Source of the DNA: Sphingobacterium sp. HMA12
GTDB taxonomy: Bacteria > Bacteroidota > Bacteroidia > Sphingobacteriales > Sphingobacteriaceae
Direction: 5' to 3'
Length of the DNA: 64,000 nucleotides
Assembly: GCF_002933815.1 (NCBI RefSeq)
Contig: NZ_BEYR01000003.1
Location: 1-64,000, forward strand
Made by a program: the position numbers and the translations under genes. Position 1 is the first letter of the stretch, and each line of letters starts with the position of its first letter. The notes under the pieces are model-generated. The model saw only the letters and a list, made by a program, of their open reading frames with translations. It had not been told where the DNA came from and searched no databases. This document shows positions 26,622 through 35,844 of the stretch, one piece after another.

Positions 26622-26690
26622 AATTTGCTTGTATATGCAAGTTTAATTTCTGCTACCTATAGTTTAATTTGCGCTACACATGCGTATATG
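26622..26690. repeat. Short repeat group with 21-23 bp step upstream of tamB
   Basis: AGTTTAATTTctGCTACctAT and AGTTTAATTTgcGCTACacAT start at 26640 and 26661, exactly 21 bases apart. A weaker AAATTTGC unit lies at about 26621, and TATATGCAA flanks both sides (26632 and 26686). The group is 106-175 bases upstream of the tamB start. In the 393-base interval 26515-26907 nothing else was recognised. Confidence 0.55.
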
Positions 26691-26907
26691 CAAACCTTGG
26701 ACAGTTCCTCTCCTCACGGCAAATTCCATGCTATTGAGGAGATATCCTACAAATACATCAAATAATTGACCAAACCATTTTGGGAGTATAAAGTTTTTTA
26801 TTTTTTAATTTTATGCTAACAAAAACATATAATGCCTATTTATTTCTTAACAACAGGAGTTTCTACCTGACAGGATTCTTCCGTTTCTGTTTGGATCAAC
26901 ACAACAA

Positions 26908-27282
26908 TTACGCCATCAGTTTTTTGTATTTCCCCCAGTTTTCAAATACCACCCATAGCCAAATGACGAAAAGCACGGCCCAGATAATTAATCCCGTTTG
27001 GCTATAAAAAACCATGTTATGTGTGAAAATGCCAATGAGTATCGGAAAGATAACCAGTGCCCCTACAGTTCTTGTCTTTGGGAGGATAAATAATAAGCCG
27101 CCTAACAGTTCGATGATTCCGACCAATGGCATCAGCCATTTTATCGTGCCAAAAGCCTGAAATACCTTCTGCATATCGATGTCCATTGGTGGTATAGGCA
27201 TATAATGAAGGAGCTTATCTAGGCCTGCATTAATAAAAAGTAGTCCGAACAAAACACAGAGAATATTCTTTATGATTTTCAT
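26908..27282 (-). CDS. DoxX-family membrane protein
   Basis: 124 residues with four membrane helices. ILCVLFGLLFINAGLDKLLHY and the later LMPLVGIIELLGGLLFILPKTRT are DoxX-like. Family members are small inner-membrane proteins with redox- or respiration-linked roles in some bacteria; the function here is unknown. It is 23 bases behind the DUF4342 gene and probably in one transcript with it. Confidence 0.8.
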   Translation of the reverse strand: MKIIKNILCVLFGLLFINAGLDKLLHYMPIPPMDIDMQKVFQAFGTIKWLMPLVGIIELLGGLLFILPKTRTVGALVIFPILIGIFTHNMVFYSQTGLIIWAVLFVIWLWVVFENWGKYKKLMA

Positions 27283-27305
27283 GATCGTAAATTTTTAAGG
27301 TCAAA

Positions 27306-27608
27306 TTAGTTGACAGTGATCGTAGTCGGTGGCTCAGTAGGGTCATCCTGTTTATCCTCTTCCTTCTTTTCGCTGTTTCGCTCCACCGTAATTGTACACT
27401 CGGTGAGTAAAGCTGCTACGGCACCTATTGCAGCAAATACCGGCGCCAGGATCAGTCCGATTGCCCCCACAGTAACCGGAAAACTCATGATTTCTTTACC
27501 ATGTTTGTCCGAAATACTGATTTTATTCACATTGCCCTCTGCAATAACTTCTTTGATTTTCTGCAGTAGGTTTTCACCGTTGATTTGAAATGTTTCCTTG
27601 AATCCCAT
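27306..27608 (-). CDS. DUF4342-like protein
   Basis: 100 residues from ATG 27608; the upstream non-ATG extension is rejected. The pattern MGFKETFQINGENLLQKIKEVIAEGNVNKI, then KEIMSFPVTVGAIGLILAPVFAAIGAVAALL, and an acidic tail fits DUF4342: a short helical N-terminus, a VPL-like strand, and one hydrophobic segment. The function is unknown. Two identical 13-bp direct repeats lie directly upstream and may be its operators. Confidence 0.75.
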   Translation of the reverse strand: MGFKETFQINGENLLQKIKEVIAEGNVNKISISDKHGKEIMSFPVTVGAIGLILAPVFAAIGAVAALLTECTITVERNSEKKEEDKQDDPTEPPTTITVN

Positions 27609-27629
27609 AATAATATAATTTAAGTTCGC

Positions 27630-27674
27630 TCTTATAAAGTTATTCATTTTTTTATAGGAATTCTTATAAAGTTA
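27630..27674. promoter_or_regulatory. Two identical 13-bp direct repeats upstream of the DUF4342-doxX unit
   Basis: TCTTATAAAGTTA occurs at 27630-27642 and 27662-27674, 32 bases apart (about three helical turns). Between them an imperfect 18-bp palindrome is centred on GAATTC (TTATAGGAATTCTTATAA). The first copy is 22 bases upstream of the start codon. On the minus strand each copy contains TAACTTTA, close to the -7 consensus. Confidence 0.5.
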
Positions 27675-27746
27675 AAAATCAACGGATACTTCAGCGCAGA
27701 GACATCCGTGATGCGCCGAGGCATCGATGGAAGCAGTTGTCCTCCT

Positions 27747-27776
27747 AAAAAAAAGTCCCGCAATTTGCGGGACTTT
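27747..27776 (-). terminator. Terminator of valS
   Basis: An 11-bp GC-rich stem AAGTCCCGCAA / TTGCGGGACTT is followed on the minus strand by eight U residues. It lies ~22 bases after the valS stop. Confidence 0.9.
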
Positions 27777-27798
27777 GGAGAACTATCATGTTATGATT

Positions 27799-30435
27799 TT
27801 AACCCAGGGTAGTTAAGCTGTCCTGAAGAATCTTAATTTTAGCTTCTGCATCGGCTTTCTTACTTTTTTCGTTTTCGACGATTTCTGGTTTCGCATTTTG
27901 TACAAAGCGCTCGTTTGAAAGTTTTTTGTCTACAGATACCAAGAATCCTTTCAGATAATCCAGCTCTTTTTCGATACGCTCACGCTCAGCATCGACATCG
28001 ATATTATTTTCCAATAACACATAGCATTCATCTTTTCCTGCCAGGAAGCTTGTTGCTCCGGCTACTTTTTCAGTTACAAAAGTGACCGACTCCAAGTTGG
28101 CTATTTTCGTGATGATCGCGATGTATTGTGCGAGGTCAATGTCAGACTGTTGGTTGATCGCCAGAGGTAATGCTACTTTTGGTGAGATTCCTTTCGAATT
28201 ACGGATATTACGCACCTCGGAAATGATTTGTTGTGCTACAGCAAAATCTTTGATGACCTGTTCATCAAATGCGCTGACTTTTGGGAATTCAGCAACAATG
28301 ATACAGTCTTTCTCTTCTTTTGCACCGAATAGTTCATCATGCCACAGTTCTTCCGTTAGGAAAGGCATAAACGGATGTACCAATGTCAATATGCGCTGAA
28401 AGAAAGATTTTACTGTTTCCAGGGTTTCCGAAGCGATAGGAGAACCGTAAGCCGGTTTGACCAGTTCAAGATACCAGGCACAGAAATCGTCCCAAACCAA
28501 TTTATAGGATGTCATCAGGGCATCCGATAGACGGTAATGTTTGAAGTTCTCTTCAATTTCAGCCAATGCCTGATTGAATCTTGCCTCAAACCATGACGCC
28601 GAAATTTTATCTGATTCCGAAGCTGGAGCATCGCTAATCTCCCAGCCTTTTACCAAACGGAAAGCATTCCAGATCTTATTGGCAAAGTTACGGCCTTGAA
28701 CACAAAGCTCGACATCAAAAGGCAGGTCATTCCCAGCAGGAGCTGTCAATAACATTCCCATCCGTGTTGCATCGGCACCATATTCATTCATTAGATCAAT
28801 AGGATCAGGTGAATTGCCTAAAGATTTTGACATCTTGCGGCCCAGCTTGTCGCGTACGATACCTGTGAAATAAACATTTTCAAAAGGTAGCTGTCCACGG
28901 AATTCATAACCCGATACGATCATACGTGCTACCCAGAAGAAAATAATATCAGGTGCAGTAACCAGATCCTGAGTAGGGTAGTAGTAGTTAATTTCTGCAT
29001 TTTCAGGCTCATTGATTCCGTTAAACACAGAGATAGGCCACAACCAGGCTGAAAACCAGGTGTCAAGCACATCTTCATCCTGGCGTAAATCCGCAAGTGT
29101 TAGATTCGCATTGTTCGACTTCTGTTGAGCCAGAGAAAGCGCTTCTTCGGCGGTTTGAGCAACAACAAAATCGTCGTTACCGTCACCATAGAAATAAGCC
29201 GGTATCTGATGCCCCCACCACAATTGCCTGGAAATGTTCCAATCCGTTACATTTTCCATCCAGTTGCGGTAGCTATTTTTGAATTTAGTCGGATGGAATT
29301 TAATGGTATCATCCATGACATTATCCAGCGCAGGTTTTGCCAGGTCTTCCATTTTCAGGAACCATTGGTTGGAGATCTTTGGTTCAATAACCGCACCGGT
29401 TCGTTCCGATGTGCCGACATTATTCGTGTAGTTCTCTACTTTCTCCAGCAATCCTTTTTCTTCCAGTTCCTTTTCGATCTCTTTACGGACTTTGAAACGA
29501 TCCATACCGGCGTAATGTAAGCCGTTGTCATTTAATTTTGCTTCGTCTGTAAAGATATCTACAAATTCCAGATCATGCTTTTTGCCGAGTTCGTAGTCAT
29601 TGACATCGTGCGCCGGAGTTACTTTAAGACAACCCGTACCAAATTCCAGATCAACATACTCATCCTCGATGATATTCACTTTACGGCCTACAATCGGTAC
29701 AATTACCTGTTTTCCTTTTAGCCAGGTATAACGTTCATCATTTGGATTGATACATACGGCCGTGTCACCGAATATCGTTTCAGGACGCGTGGTCGCAACA
29801 ACAATATATTGATCTGATCCTTCAACTTGATATTTCAGGTGGTATAATTTTCCGTTCTTTTCCTTGTAAACAACTTCCTCATCCGAAATATTGGTTTTTG
29901 CTTCCGGATCCCAATTGACCATGCGGTAACCACGGTAGATTAATCCTTTATTGTAAAGGTCGACAAATACACGGATTACCGATTGATACAATTCAGGGTC
30001 CATGGTAAAACGGGTCCGGTCCCAGTCACAGGAAGCACCTAGTTTTTCCAATTGTTTTAGGATAATGCCACCGTATTTTTCTTTCCATTCCCAGGCGTGT
30101 TTTAGGAAATCCTCACGCGATAAGGACTTTTTATCAATGCCTTGCTCCTTTAACATAGCGACGACCTTAGCTTCAGTGGCAATGGAGGCGTGATCAGTCC
30201 CCGGTACCCAACAAGCGTTTTTGCCCTGCATACGTGCGCGGCGAATCAAAACGTCTTGAATGGTATTGTTCAGCATATGACCCATGTGCAATACGCCAGT
30301 GACATTCGGTGGCGGCATTACAATCGTATAAGGTTCACGTTCGTCAGGAGTGGACCGGAAAAATCCGTTCGCTTTCCAATAGCTGTACCATTTTTCTTCA
30401 GCTTCTTTTGGATTGTAAGTTTTCGCTATGCTCAT
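27799..30435 (-). CDS. valS: Valyl-tRNA synthetase
   Basis: 878 residues from ATG 30435; a TTG six codons upstream is less likely. Class I synthetase motifs are clear: PPPNVTGVLHMGHML (HIGH) near the N-terminus and KMSKSLGNSPDP. The editing domain region (TTRPETIFGDTAV) and the tRNA anticodon-binding part are present. The C-terminal coiled-coil arm typical of ValRS (AERERIEKELDYLKGFLVSVDKKL) ends the protein. Cytoplasmic, essential. Monocistronic, with a -7 box just upstream. Confidence 0.97.
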   Translation of the reverse strand: MSIAKTYNPKEAEEKWYSYWKANGFFRSTPDEREPYTIVMPPPNVTGVLHMGHMLNNTIQDVLIRRARMQGKNACWVPGTDHASIATEAKVVAMLKEQGIDKKSLSREDFLKHAWEWKEKYGGIILKQLEKLGASCDWDRTRFTMDPELYQSVIRVFVDLYNKGLIYRGYRMVNWDPEAKTNISDEEVVYKEKNGKLYHLKYQVEGSDQYIVVATTRPETIFGDTAVCINPNDERYTWLKGKQVIVPIVGRKVNIIEDEYVDLEFGTGCLKVTPAHDVNDYELGKKHDLEFVDIFTDEAKLNDNGLHYAGMDRFKVRKEIEKELEEKGLLEKVENYTNNVGTSERTGAVIEPKISNQWFLKMEDLAKPALDNVMDDTIKFHPTKFKNSYRNWMENVTDWNISRQLWWGHQIPAYFYGDGNDDFVVAQTAEEALSLAQQKSNNANLTLADLRQDEDVLDTWFSAWLWPISVFNGINEPENAEINYYYPTQDLVTAPDIIFFWVARMIVSGYEFRGQLPFENVYFTGIVRDKLGRKMSKSLGNSPDPIDLMNEYGADATRMGMLLTAPAGNDLPFDVELCVQGRNFANKIWNAFRLVKGWEISDAPASESDKISASWFEARFNQALAEIEENFKHYRLSDALMTSYKLVWDDFCAWYLELVKPAYGSPIASETLETVKSFFQRILTLVHPFMPFLTEELWHDELFGAKEEKDCIIVAEFPKVSAFDEQVIKDFAVAQQIISEVRNIRNSKGISPKVALPLAINQQSDIDLAQYIAIITKIANLESVTFVTEKVAGATSFLAGKDECYVLLENNIDVDAERERIEKELDYLKGFLVSVDKKLSNERFVQNAKPEIVENEKSKKADAEAKIKILQDSLTTLG

Positions 30436-30467
30436 TTTAAATTCTATATTCAATTTTTTAAGGAATA

Positions 30468-30475
30468 CAAAAGTA
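30468..30475 (-). promoter_or_regulatory. Candidate -7 box (TACTTTTG) for valS
   Basis: The minus strand reads TACTTTTG, matching TAnnTTTG, 32 bases before the ATG. No T-box or other long leader is visible. Confidence 0.4.
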
Positions 30476-30628
30476 AGGAATTCTATGTTATTTTCCTTGT
30501 TATCATTGATCTTGTTATTGATTGTAGATCAAAGACCAAGGATAGGGCGCAATACTCAAACCTTAATACTTTTTTAATCTTTTCTTCATATTACTAGTCA
30601 ATTAGCCTAGTTTTAATGTAAATTAATG

Positions 30629-30636
30629 TAAATTTG
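30629..30636 (+). promoter_or_regulatory. Candidate -7 box (TAAATTTG) for the sulfatase pair
   Basis: TAAATTTG matches TAnnTTTG and lies 24 bases before the ATG at 30661. Confidence 0.4.
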
Positions 30637-30660
30637 CCTGTTTTATTTTTACACGAAGGG

Positions 30661-32544
30661 ATGCAACGATTTGCGAACGAACTTAGAGCGTTAACACAAT
30701 ATTTCTTGTTTTGGCTAATTATCTGTTTTATAGATAGATTTATTTTTATTTTTGCTTTTTTTGAAAAAATAGGGACGGATCATCTGACGGAGGTTTTTAA
30801 AATTTATTTCCATGGATTGAGCCTTGATTTTTCGGCAGTATCCTATATCTGTGCCCTTCCATTTCTCGTGTATTGTATTCTGGAATTTTTTCCAAAAGTT
30901 CAACCAAAACGGACTATCCTTGATGTTTATACCGTTGTTGTACTTGTTTTATTTTTCGTAACCAGCTTTATTAATGTCAATATCTATCGCGAATGGGGCG
31001 ACAAAATCTCGAAACGTGCCATTGATGCTTTCTTGGCTTCACCTTCTGGAGCGGTAGCTTCAGCAGAATCTACGCCGGTTTTTCTTCCGATATTAGGTAT
31101 GTTAGTGGGCATATTCTGTGGCTATTTTCTCTATCGTTGGATGTTCAAAAAGGTGCATTTCTATAATGTTAAATCGCCGGTTGGTAATTTTCTCAAATTG
31201 GCAGTAGGTGTTTTTGTGCTTTTTACCTTTATCCGAGGAGGATATGGCCGGGCAACACTAAACCCCAGTAAAGCTTATTATTCCGAAGTTACCTTTTATA
31301 ACCATGCAGCGGTGAATACACAGTGGTCGCTTTTGCGTGACTTTTTTACGAAAAGTACCAAGTTAAAAAGCCCTTATGATTTCTATGGGTCGGATGATAG
31401 GGCTATTCAGGAACAGCTAAAGCCCGCTTTTCAGAGCAAGCCCGATTCTGCAGTTGAGGTATTATCCACCACACGTCCGAATGTTGTGATCATTATGCTG
31501 GAAAGTTTTGTCGGCGATCTTATTCAATCTTTGGGCGGCGAGAAGGGAATTACACCGCATATGGAAGAACTGATCAAAGGCGGGATTTTGTTTGATCATA
31601 TCTACTCGGCAGCTGACCGTTCGGATAAGGGGATGGTTGCTATTTTGAGCGGCTTCCCGGCCCAAGGACCGGAAAGTATCATTAAATACATCGACAAACA
31701 TGAAAACATGCCTGCTATTGGGCAGGAATTTGATCACGCAGGCTATGAAACCTCATTTTATCATGGCGGACAAAGTGAATTTTATAATTTCAAGTCCTAT
31801 ATGCTGACACACGGTATCTCCAGAGTGGTTGATAATGGCAGTTTTGGACTGGATGCCGAAAGGGCTTCTTGGGGCGTGTATGATCATGTCGTGTTTAATC
31901 AGATGATCAAGGATTTTAACAAAGAAAAACAACCGTTTTTCTCAACGATCTTTACCTTGATCAATCACGAACCATTCGAATTAAAGCATGGTTACAAATT
32001 TGGCAGTACCAATAACGCGGACAAGTTTAGAAGCACGGCCAATTATACGGATTCAGCTGTTTTCGATTTCATTGGCAAAGCGAAAAAGGAAGCATGGTAT
32101 AAAAATACGCTTTTTGTCATTGTTGCGGATCATGGTCATCGGTTGCCCTCGGAAAAATGGGAGCTTTATCACCCGAATAGATTTCATATTCCATTGATCT
32201 TTTTTGGCGATGTAATTAAGCCTGAATATCGGGGCAAAATCTTCAATCGCATAGGAAATCAAACAGATTTAGCAACTACATTATTGACGCAGCTGAAGCT
32301 CCCAACAAATAGATATCATTGGAGTCGCGATTTATTCAACCCAACGACTCCGCAGATTGCATTTTATAATTCCAAAGATGCCTTTGGTGCAATCACACCC
32401 GAGCAGGCGGTATCTTTTGATAATGTCGGCCGAATTATCAATTATCGGGCTAACAAAGACTATCCTGCCGCTAAAACGGACAGTATCTTGAATATTGCCA
32501 AAGCATATTATCAACAGGTCTATCGTGAATTTCTAAAATATTAA
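30661..32544 (+). CDS. LTA-synthase-like membrane sulfatase/phosphoglycerol transferase, copy 1
   Basis: 627 residues from ATG 30661. About five N-terminal membrane helices (to ~residue 200) precede an extracytoplasmic alkaline-phosphatase-superfamily domain. Motifs: NVVIIMLESFVGDLIQSLG (metal Glu), the nucleophile region SAADRSDKGMVAILSGFPA, a substrate His in NHEPFEL, and VIVADHGHRLP with the second metal Asp-His. Gram-negative relatives transfer phosphoglycerol or phosphoethanolamine to envelope sugars or lipids; Bacteroidota lack lipoteichoic acid, so the acceptor is unknown. Only 4 bases separate it from a paralogue downstream. Confidence 0.85.
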   Translation: MQRFANELRALTQYFLFWLIICFIDRFIFIFAFFEKIGTDHLTEVFKIYFHGLSLDFSAVSYICALPFLVYCILEFFPKVQPKRTILDVYTVVVLVLFFVTSFINVNIYREWGDKISKRAIDAFLASPSGAVASAESTPVFLPILGMLVGIFCGYFLYRWMFKKVHFYNVKSPVGNFLKLAVGVFVLFTFIRGGYGRATLNPSKAYYSEVTFYNHAAVNTQWSLLRDFFTKSTKLKSPYDFYGSDDRAIQEQLKPAFQSKPDSAVEVLSTTRPNVVIIMLESFVGDLIQSLGGEKGITPHMEELIKGGILFDHIYSAADRSDKGMVAILSGFPAQGPESIIKYIDKHENMPAIGQEFDHAGYETSFYHGGQSEFYNFKSYMLTHGISRVVDNGSFGLDAERASWGVYDHVVFNQMIKDFNKEKQPFFSTIFTLINHEPFELKHGYKFGSTNNADKFRSTANYTDSAVFDFIGKAKKEAWYKNTLFVIVADHGHRLPSEKWELYHPNRFHIPLIFFGDVIKPEYRGKIFNRIGNQTDLATTLLTQLKLPTNRYHWSRDLFNPTTPQIAFYNSKDAFGAITPEQAVSFDNVGRIINYRANKDYPAAKTDSILNIAKAYYQQVYREFLKY

Positions 32545-32548
32545 CAGG

Positions 32549-34474
32549 ATGAAATTAAGAGGAATACTAGCACCCTATATTGCAGTTGCTATTCGCTTTG
32601 CTTTTCTTTTAGTCGTTTATGCTTTACTACGTTGGGGATTCTACCTCGTCAATGCCTCCTTATTCCCCAATGTAAATGCGGGAAAACTGTTTGTGATGTT
32701 TGGCGGTGGCGTACGTTTCGATATCGTGGCCTTGCTCTATTTGAATATCCTCTATATTGTCATGCAAACAGTGCCCGGACCGTTCACCTATCATCAGACT
32801 TATCAACGGATTGCTAAATGGATTTTTGTAGTGGTCAACTCAATAGGAATAGCACTGAACCTAATTGATTATGCCTATTACCCATTTACACTAAAACGCA
32901 CAACAGGCACCGTATTAAGTCAGTTTTCAAATGAAACCAATCTTTTTAAATTGGCATTTGATTTTTGTCTTGATTACTGGTATCTCCTGCTGGTATTTGC
33001 ACTGCTCGTTTATGGCCTGTCCAAGTCGTATCAATTGATCCAACTGGAAAAACCGAAACGTTATTCCTGGAAATCTCTCCTGGTTCAGGTTCCCTTCTTT
33101 TTATTGACCGCTTTTCTTTTTATAGGTGGTGTCCGTGGCGGATGGGCACATAGCACCCGTCCGATCACTTTGAGCAACGCCGGTGATTATGTAGACACCC
33201 CCGAGGAAATGAATATTGTGCTGAATACACCATTCAGCATCCTGAAAACCTTAAAGGCGGTGAGCCTCAAGCCGATGAATTATTACCCGGAGCAGGAGCT
33301 GACCAAAATATATGACCCGATTCATCTTCCGCAGACGGATAAGCCTTTCAACAAAAAGAATGTTGTTGTCCTGATTTTGGAAAGTTTCGCAAAAGAGCAT
33401 TTTGGCGAGCTGAATAAAGATATTCAAGGCGGAAAATATAAGGGATATACCCCTTTTCTGGATTCTCTGATTCGCCATGGCTATACTTTTACGGATACCT
33501 ATGCCAACGGCCGGAAATCCATCGATGCCTTGCCGTCGGTCATTACGGGTATTCCATCCATCGGTGAACCATTTGTGCTATCGGTGTATTCCGGTAATGA
33601 AACGACCAGTCTAGCCAAACTTTTGAAAAAGAAAGGCTATGAAACCGCTTTTTTCCATGGTGCTCCAAACGGAAGTATGGGCTTCTCGGCTTATATGAAA
33701 CTGGCGGGAATCCAACACTACTTTGGCAAAAACGAATACAATAACGATCAAGATTTTGATGGTATCTGGGGAATCTGGGATGAACCTTTTCTGCAGTTTA
33801 CGGCCAATAAGATCAACACGTTGAAACAACCTTTTTTTGCGAGTTTCTTTTCGCTGTCTTCACATCATCCCTTTAAGGTACCCGAAAAATATCAGGGGAA
33901 ATTTCCCAAAGGACCGCTGCCGGTACAGGAGCCGATCGGCTACACCGACAATGCCCTGCGTGAATTTTTTGCGACGGCCTCTAAAATGCCCTGGTTCAAT
34001 AATACCTTATTTGTAATCTGCGCCGATCATGCTACCGTAAGTTACCTGCCGGAGTACCAGACTACAGCGGGCGGGTTTCAGATTCCGATTATATTTTATG
34101 CCCCTGGGGAGGGATTGGTCGGCAAAGCAGATAAGTTGGTCCAACAAATTGATATTATGCCCACGGTCTTAAATTACCTCCATTATGACGAACCTTATTT
34201 TGCATTTGGCTCGGATGCTTTTAAACCGGGAAGGGATAATTTTGTGCTGAACAATAATGCAGGAAGCTATAATTTTTATTATAAGGATTATATGATGTCT
34301 TATGATGGCCTTAAGCCGGTATCGCTTTATAATATGAAGCAAGATCGGTTGATGAAACAAGATTTACTCAAGCAACATCCTGCCATCTTGGATACCATGG
34401 AGACCAAGATGAAAGCTTTTATTCAGCAATATAACAATCGCATGATTGAAAATAAGCTAACCTATAAAAAATAG
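32549..34474 (+). CDS. LTA-synthase-like membrane sulfatase/phosphoglycerol transferase, copy 2
   Basis: 641 residues, with the same plan as the preceding gene: five N-terminal helices, then a sulfatase-like domain. Motifs: VVVLILESFAKEHFGEL, YANGRKSIDALPSVITGIPS (nucleophile Ser/Thr region), SSHHPFKVP, and VICADHATVSYLP. The metal motif reads DHA instead of DHG. The two proteins are clearly related but far apart in sequence, so this is an old duplication, and the two probably act on different substrates or on different steps of one pathway. Confidence 0.85.
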   Translation: MKLRGILAPYIAVAIRFAFLLVVYALLRWGFYLVNASLFPNVNAGKLFVMFGGGVRFDIVALLYLNILYIVMQTVPGPFTYHQTYQRIAKWIFVVVNSIGIALNLIDYAYYPFTLKRTTGTVLSQFSNETNLFKLAFDFCLDYWYLLLVFALLVYGLSKSYQLIQLEKPKRYSWKSLLVQVPFFLLTAFLFIGGVRGGWAHSTRPITLSNAGDYVDTPEEMNIVLNTPFSILKTLKAVSLKPMNYYPEQELTKIYDPIHLPQTDKPFNKKNVVVLILESFAKEHFGELNKDIQGGKYKGYTPFLDSLIRHGYTFTDTYANGRKSIDALPSVITGIPSIGEPFVLSVYSGNETTSLAKLLKKKGYETAFFHGAPNGSMGFSAYMKLAGIQHYFGKNEYNNDQDFDGIWGIWDEPFLQFTANKINTLKQPFFASFFSLSSHHPFKVPEKYQGKFPKGPLPVQEPIGYTDNALREFFATASKMPWFNNTLFVICADHATVSYLPEYQTTAGGFQIPIIFYAPGEGLVGKADKLVQQIDIMPTVLNYLHYDEPYFAFGSDAFKPGRDNFVLNNNAGSYNFYYKDYMMSYDGLKPVSLYNMKQDRLMKQDLLKQHPAILDTMETKMKAFIQQYNNRMIENKLTYKK

Positions 34475-34480
34475 GTCGGC

Positions 34481-35557
34481 TTACTCCCCTTGCTTTTTCT
34501 GAAATTGCGCCCTGATACTCCTGTCGATAACAAATAGGATGAGGTCATAGACGATATAGATCAGAGGTAGCGTAAATAAGACCAGGAGGATATAGCCCCG
34601 GACATTATGCTCAAAGATGCCATTGATTAAGTAATTTGCCAGACTGGTCCAAAACCAGCAAAAGCCGTAAAATGACGCCGGTACAATAAGATTTCCTAGC
34701 AGCAGCGCATAACGATAAGCACCTGTTTTGTATTTTTTGTAGATATACCTGATGTGCAAATAGAGCAGTACAATGGATCCGATTAGGGCAAGGACTTCGG
34801 GATGGATCCACAGGAGTGCCTGTGCGGGAAACGATATTTTTTCGCCTACTTCGATTGTAAAACTGCCCTGTTTTCCGGGGGATTCAATGATCCAGTGAAC
34901 GAGCGTGTCAGTTTGCTCTTTCGGGGTTCCCAAATTCTGCGCATAAGCCTTCATCTTATTTCCCGGGTGCAGGTATAGGTCAATAGGACCAAAGGACGAC
35001 CAGTATTTGGAGGGAAACAGGAGGTATTCAATTTGGTATTTCGTCAGAATATCCCTTCGATCAAAGCCCATAAAAGCACGATACTGAACCTTGATGCTGT
35101 TTTCACCCTTGTGAAGCTTGGCCGTAAAATAAAATGCGTCACTCAGGTTAATTCGTTCCCATTCCGCTTTTCCATAGCTGATCTCATAATAACCATCTTT
35201 GAACCGTAGGAAAGAGAATTTTATGTCCGATGGATCCAAAGTGAGGGATTTTATCTCTTTTTGGTTAATGATCACCTTTTCTAATCCATCTAAATTGAGG
35301 GCAAGGAATACCAAAGGGAAGTCCATGTCTTCCTCCGCATGGATAATATATTCGATATTGAATTGGCTCTTATCATCATAATCCAGTGAATCGCGTACGA
35401 TATGAATGTCTATTCGTTCGTGAAGTACTTTTGCTTTACCCGCAGGAACCAATTGCGCTGTGATGCTATGTGGACCAAACGGATTGGCCATATTGGCCGA
35501 GAGTGTCAACACAGCGAGCAAAAGAATTATCGTCAGGCCTATTATCTTTCTGTTCAT
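34481..35557 (-). CDS. Uncharacterised exported membrane protein
   Basis: 358 residues. A signal peptide (MNRKIIGLTIILLLAVLTLSA) is followed by a ~230-residue beta-rich periplasmic region (VLHERIDIHIVRDSLDYDDKSQF-like strands, HKGENSIKVQYRAF) and three C-terminal helices (~255-345), with a basic tail. I do not recognise the family; the layout resembles membrane-anchored beta-sandwich proteins that sense or bind envelope ligands. It converges on the sulfatase pair with a 6-base gap. The 287 bases upstream (35558-35844) hold the odhB terminator and nothing else seen. Confidence 0.65.
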   Translation of the reverse strand: MNRKIIGLTIILLLAVLTLSANMANPFGPHSITAQLVPAGKAKVLHERIDIHIVRDSLDYDDKSQFNIEYIIHAEEDMDFPLVFLALNLDGLEKVIINQKEIKSLTLDPSDIKFSFLRFKDGYYEISYGKAEWERINLSDAFYFTAKLHKGENSIKVQYRAFMGFDRRDILTKYQIEYLLFPSKYWSSFGPIDLYLHPGNKMKAYAQNLGTPKEQTDTLVHWIIESPGKQGSFTIEVGEKISFPAQALLWIHPEVLALIGSIVLLYLHIRYIYKKYKTGAYRYALLLGNLIVPASFYGFCWFWTSLANYLINGIFEHNVRGYILLVLFTLPLIYIVYDLILFVIDRSIRAQFQKKQGE

Positions 35558-35780
35558 AATTGTTTATTTAATGCATCTACCGTTCTGCTGGTCAAAACAT
35601 GAACCTCGTTAGCTTATTTAATTCGCTGATAATCTATTATCAAACAAATATCCACAGTTGAAAGTATAAATTAAAAAGAAGAAATGAAAACCCTAATGTA
35701 GATTCGCGGCGGCAAATTTGGAAAAAGGTACGTCGCAAGGTTTATGTGGCGCGGGACAGGGAGCAATGATTGATATTCGC

Positions 35781-35822
35781 AAAAAGAAAAGACCTATACG
35801 ACAATCGTATAGGTCTTTTCTT
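35781..35822 (-). terminator. Terminator of odhB
   Basis: A 16-bp perfect stem (GAAAAGACCTATACGA / TCGTATAGGTCTTTTC) has a CAA loop and, on the minus strand, a U run. Confidence 0.9.
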
Positions 35823-35844
35823 TGTTATCATATTTTGGTAGCAA

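Noticed and set aside
26813..27007. 64-codon plus-strand frame before doxX end
   Set aside because: Mostly antisense to doxX, with low-complexity AT-rich start.
34475..34480. Terminator between the sulfatase pair and the convergent gene
   Set aside because: The gap is 6 bases and no stem can be formed there.
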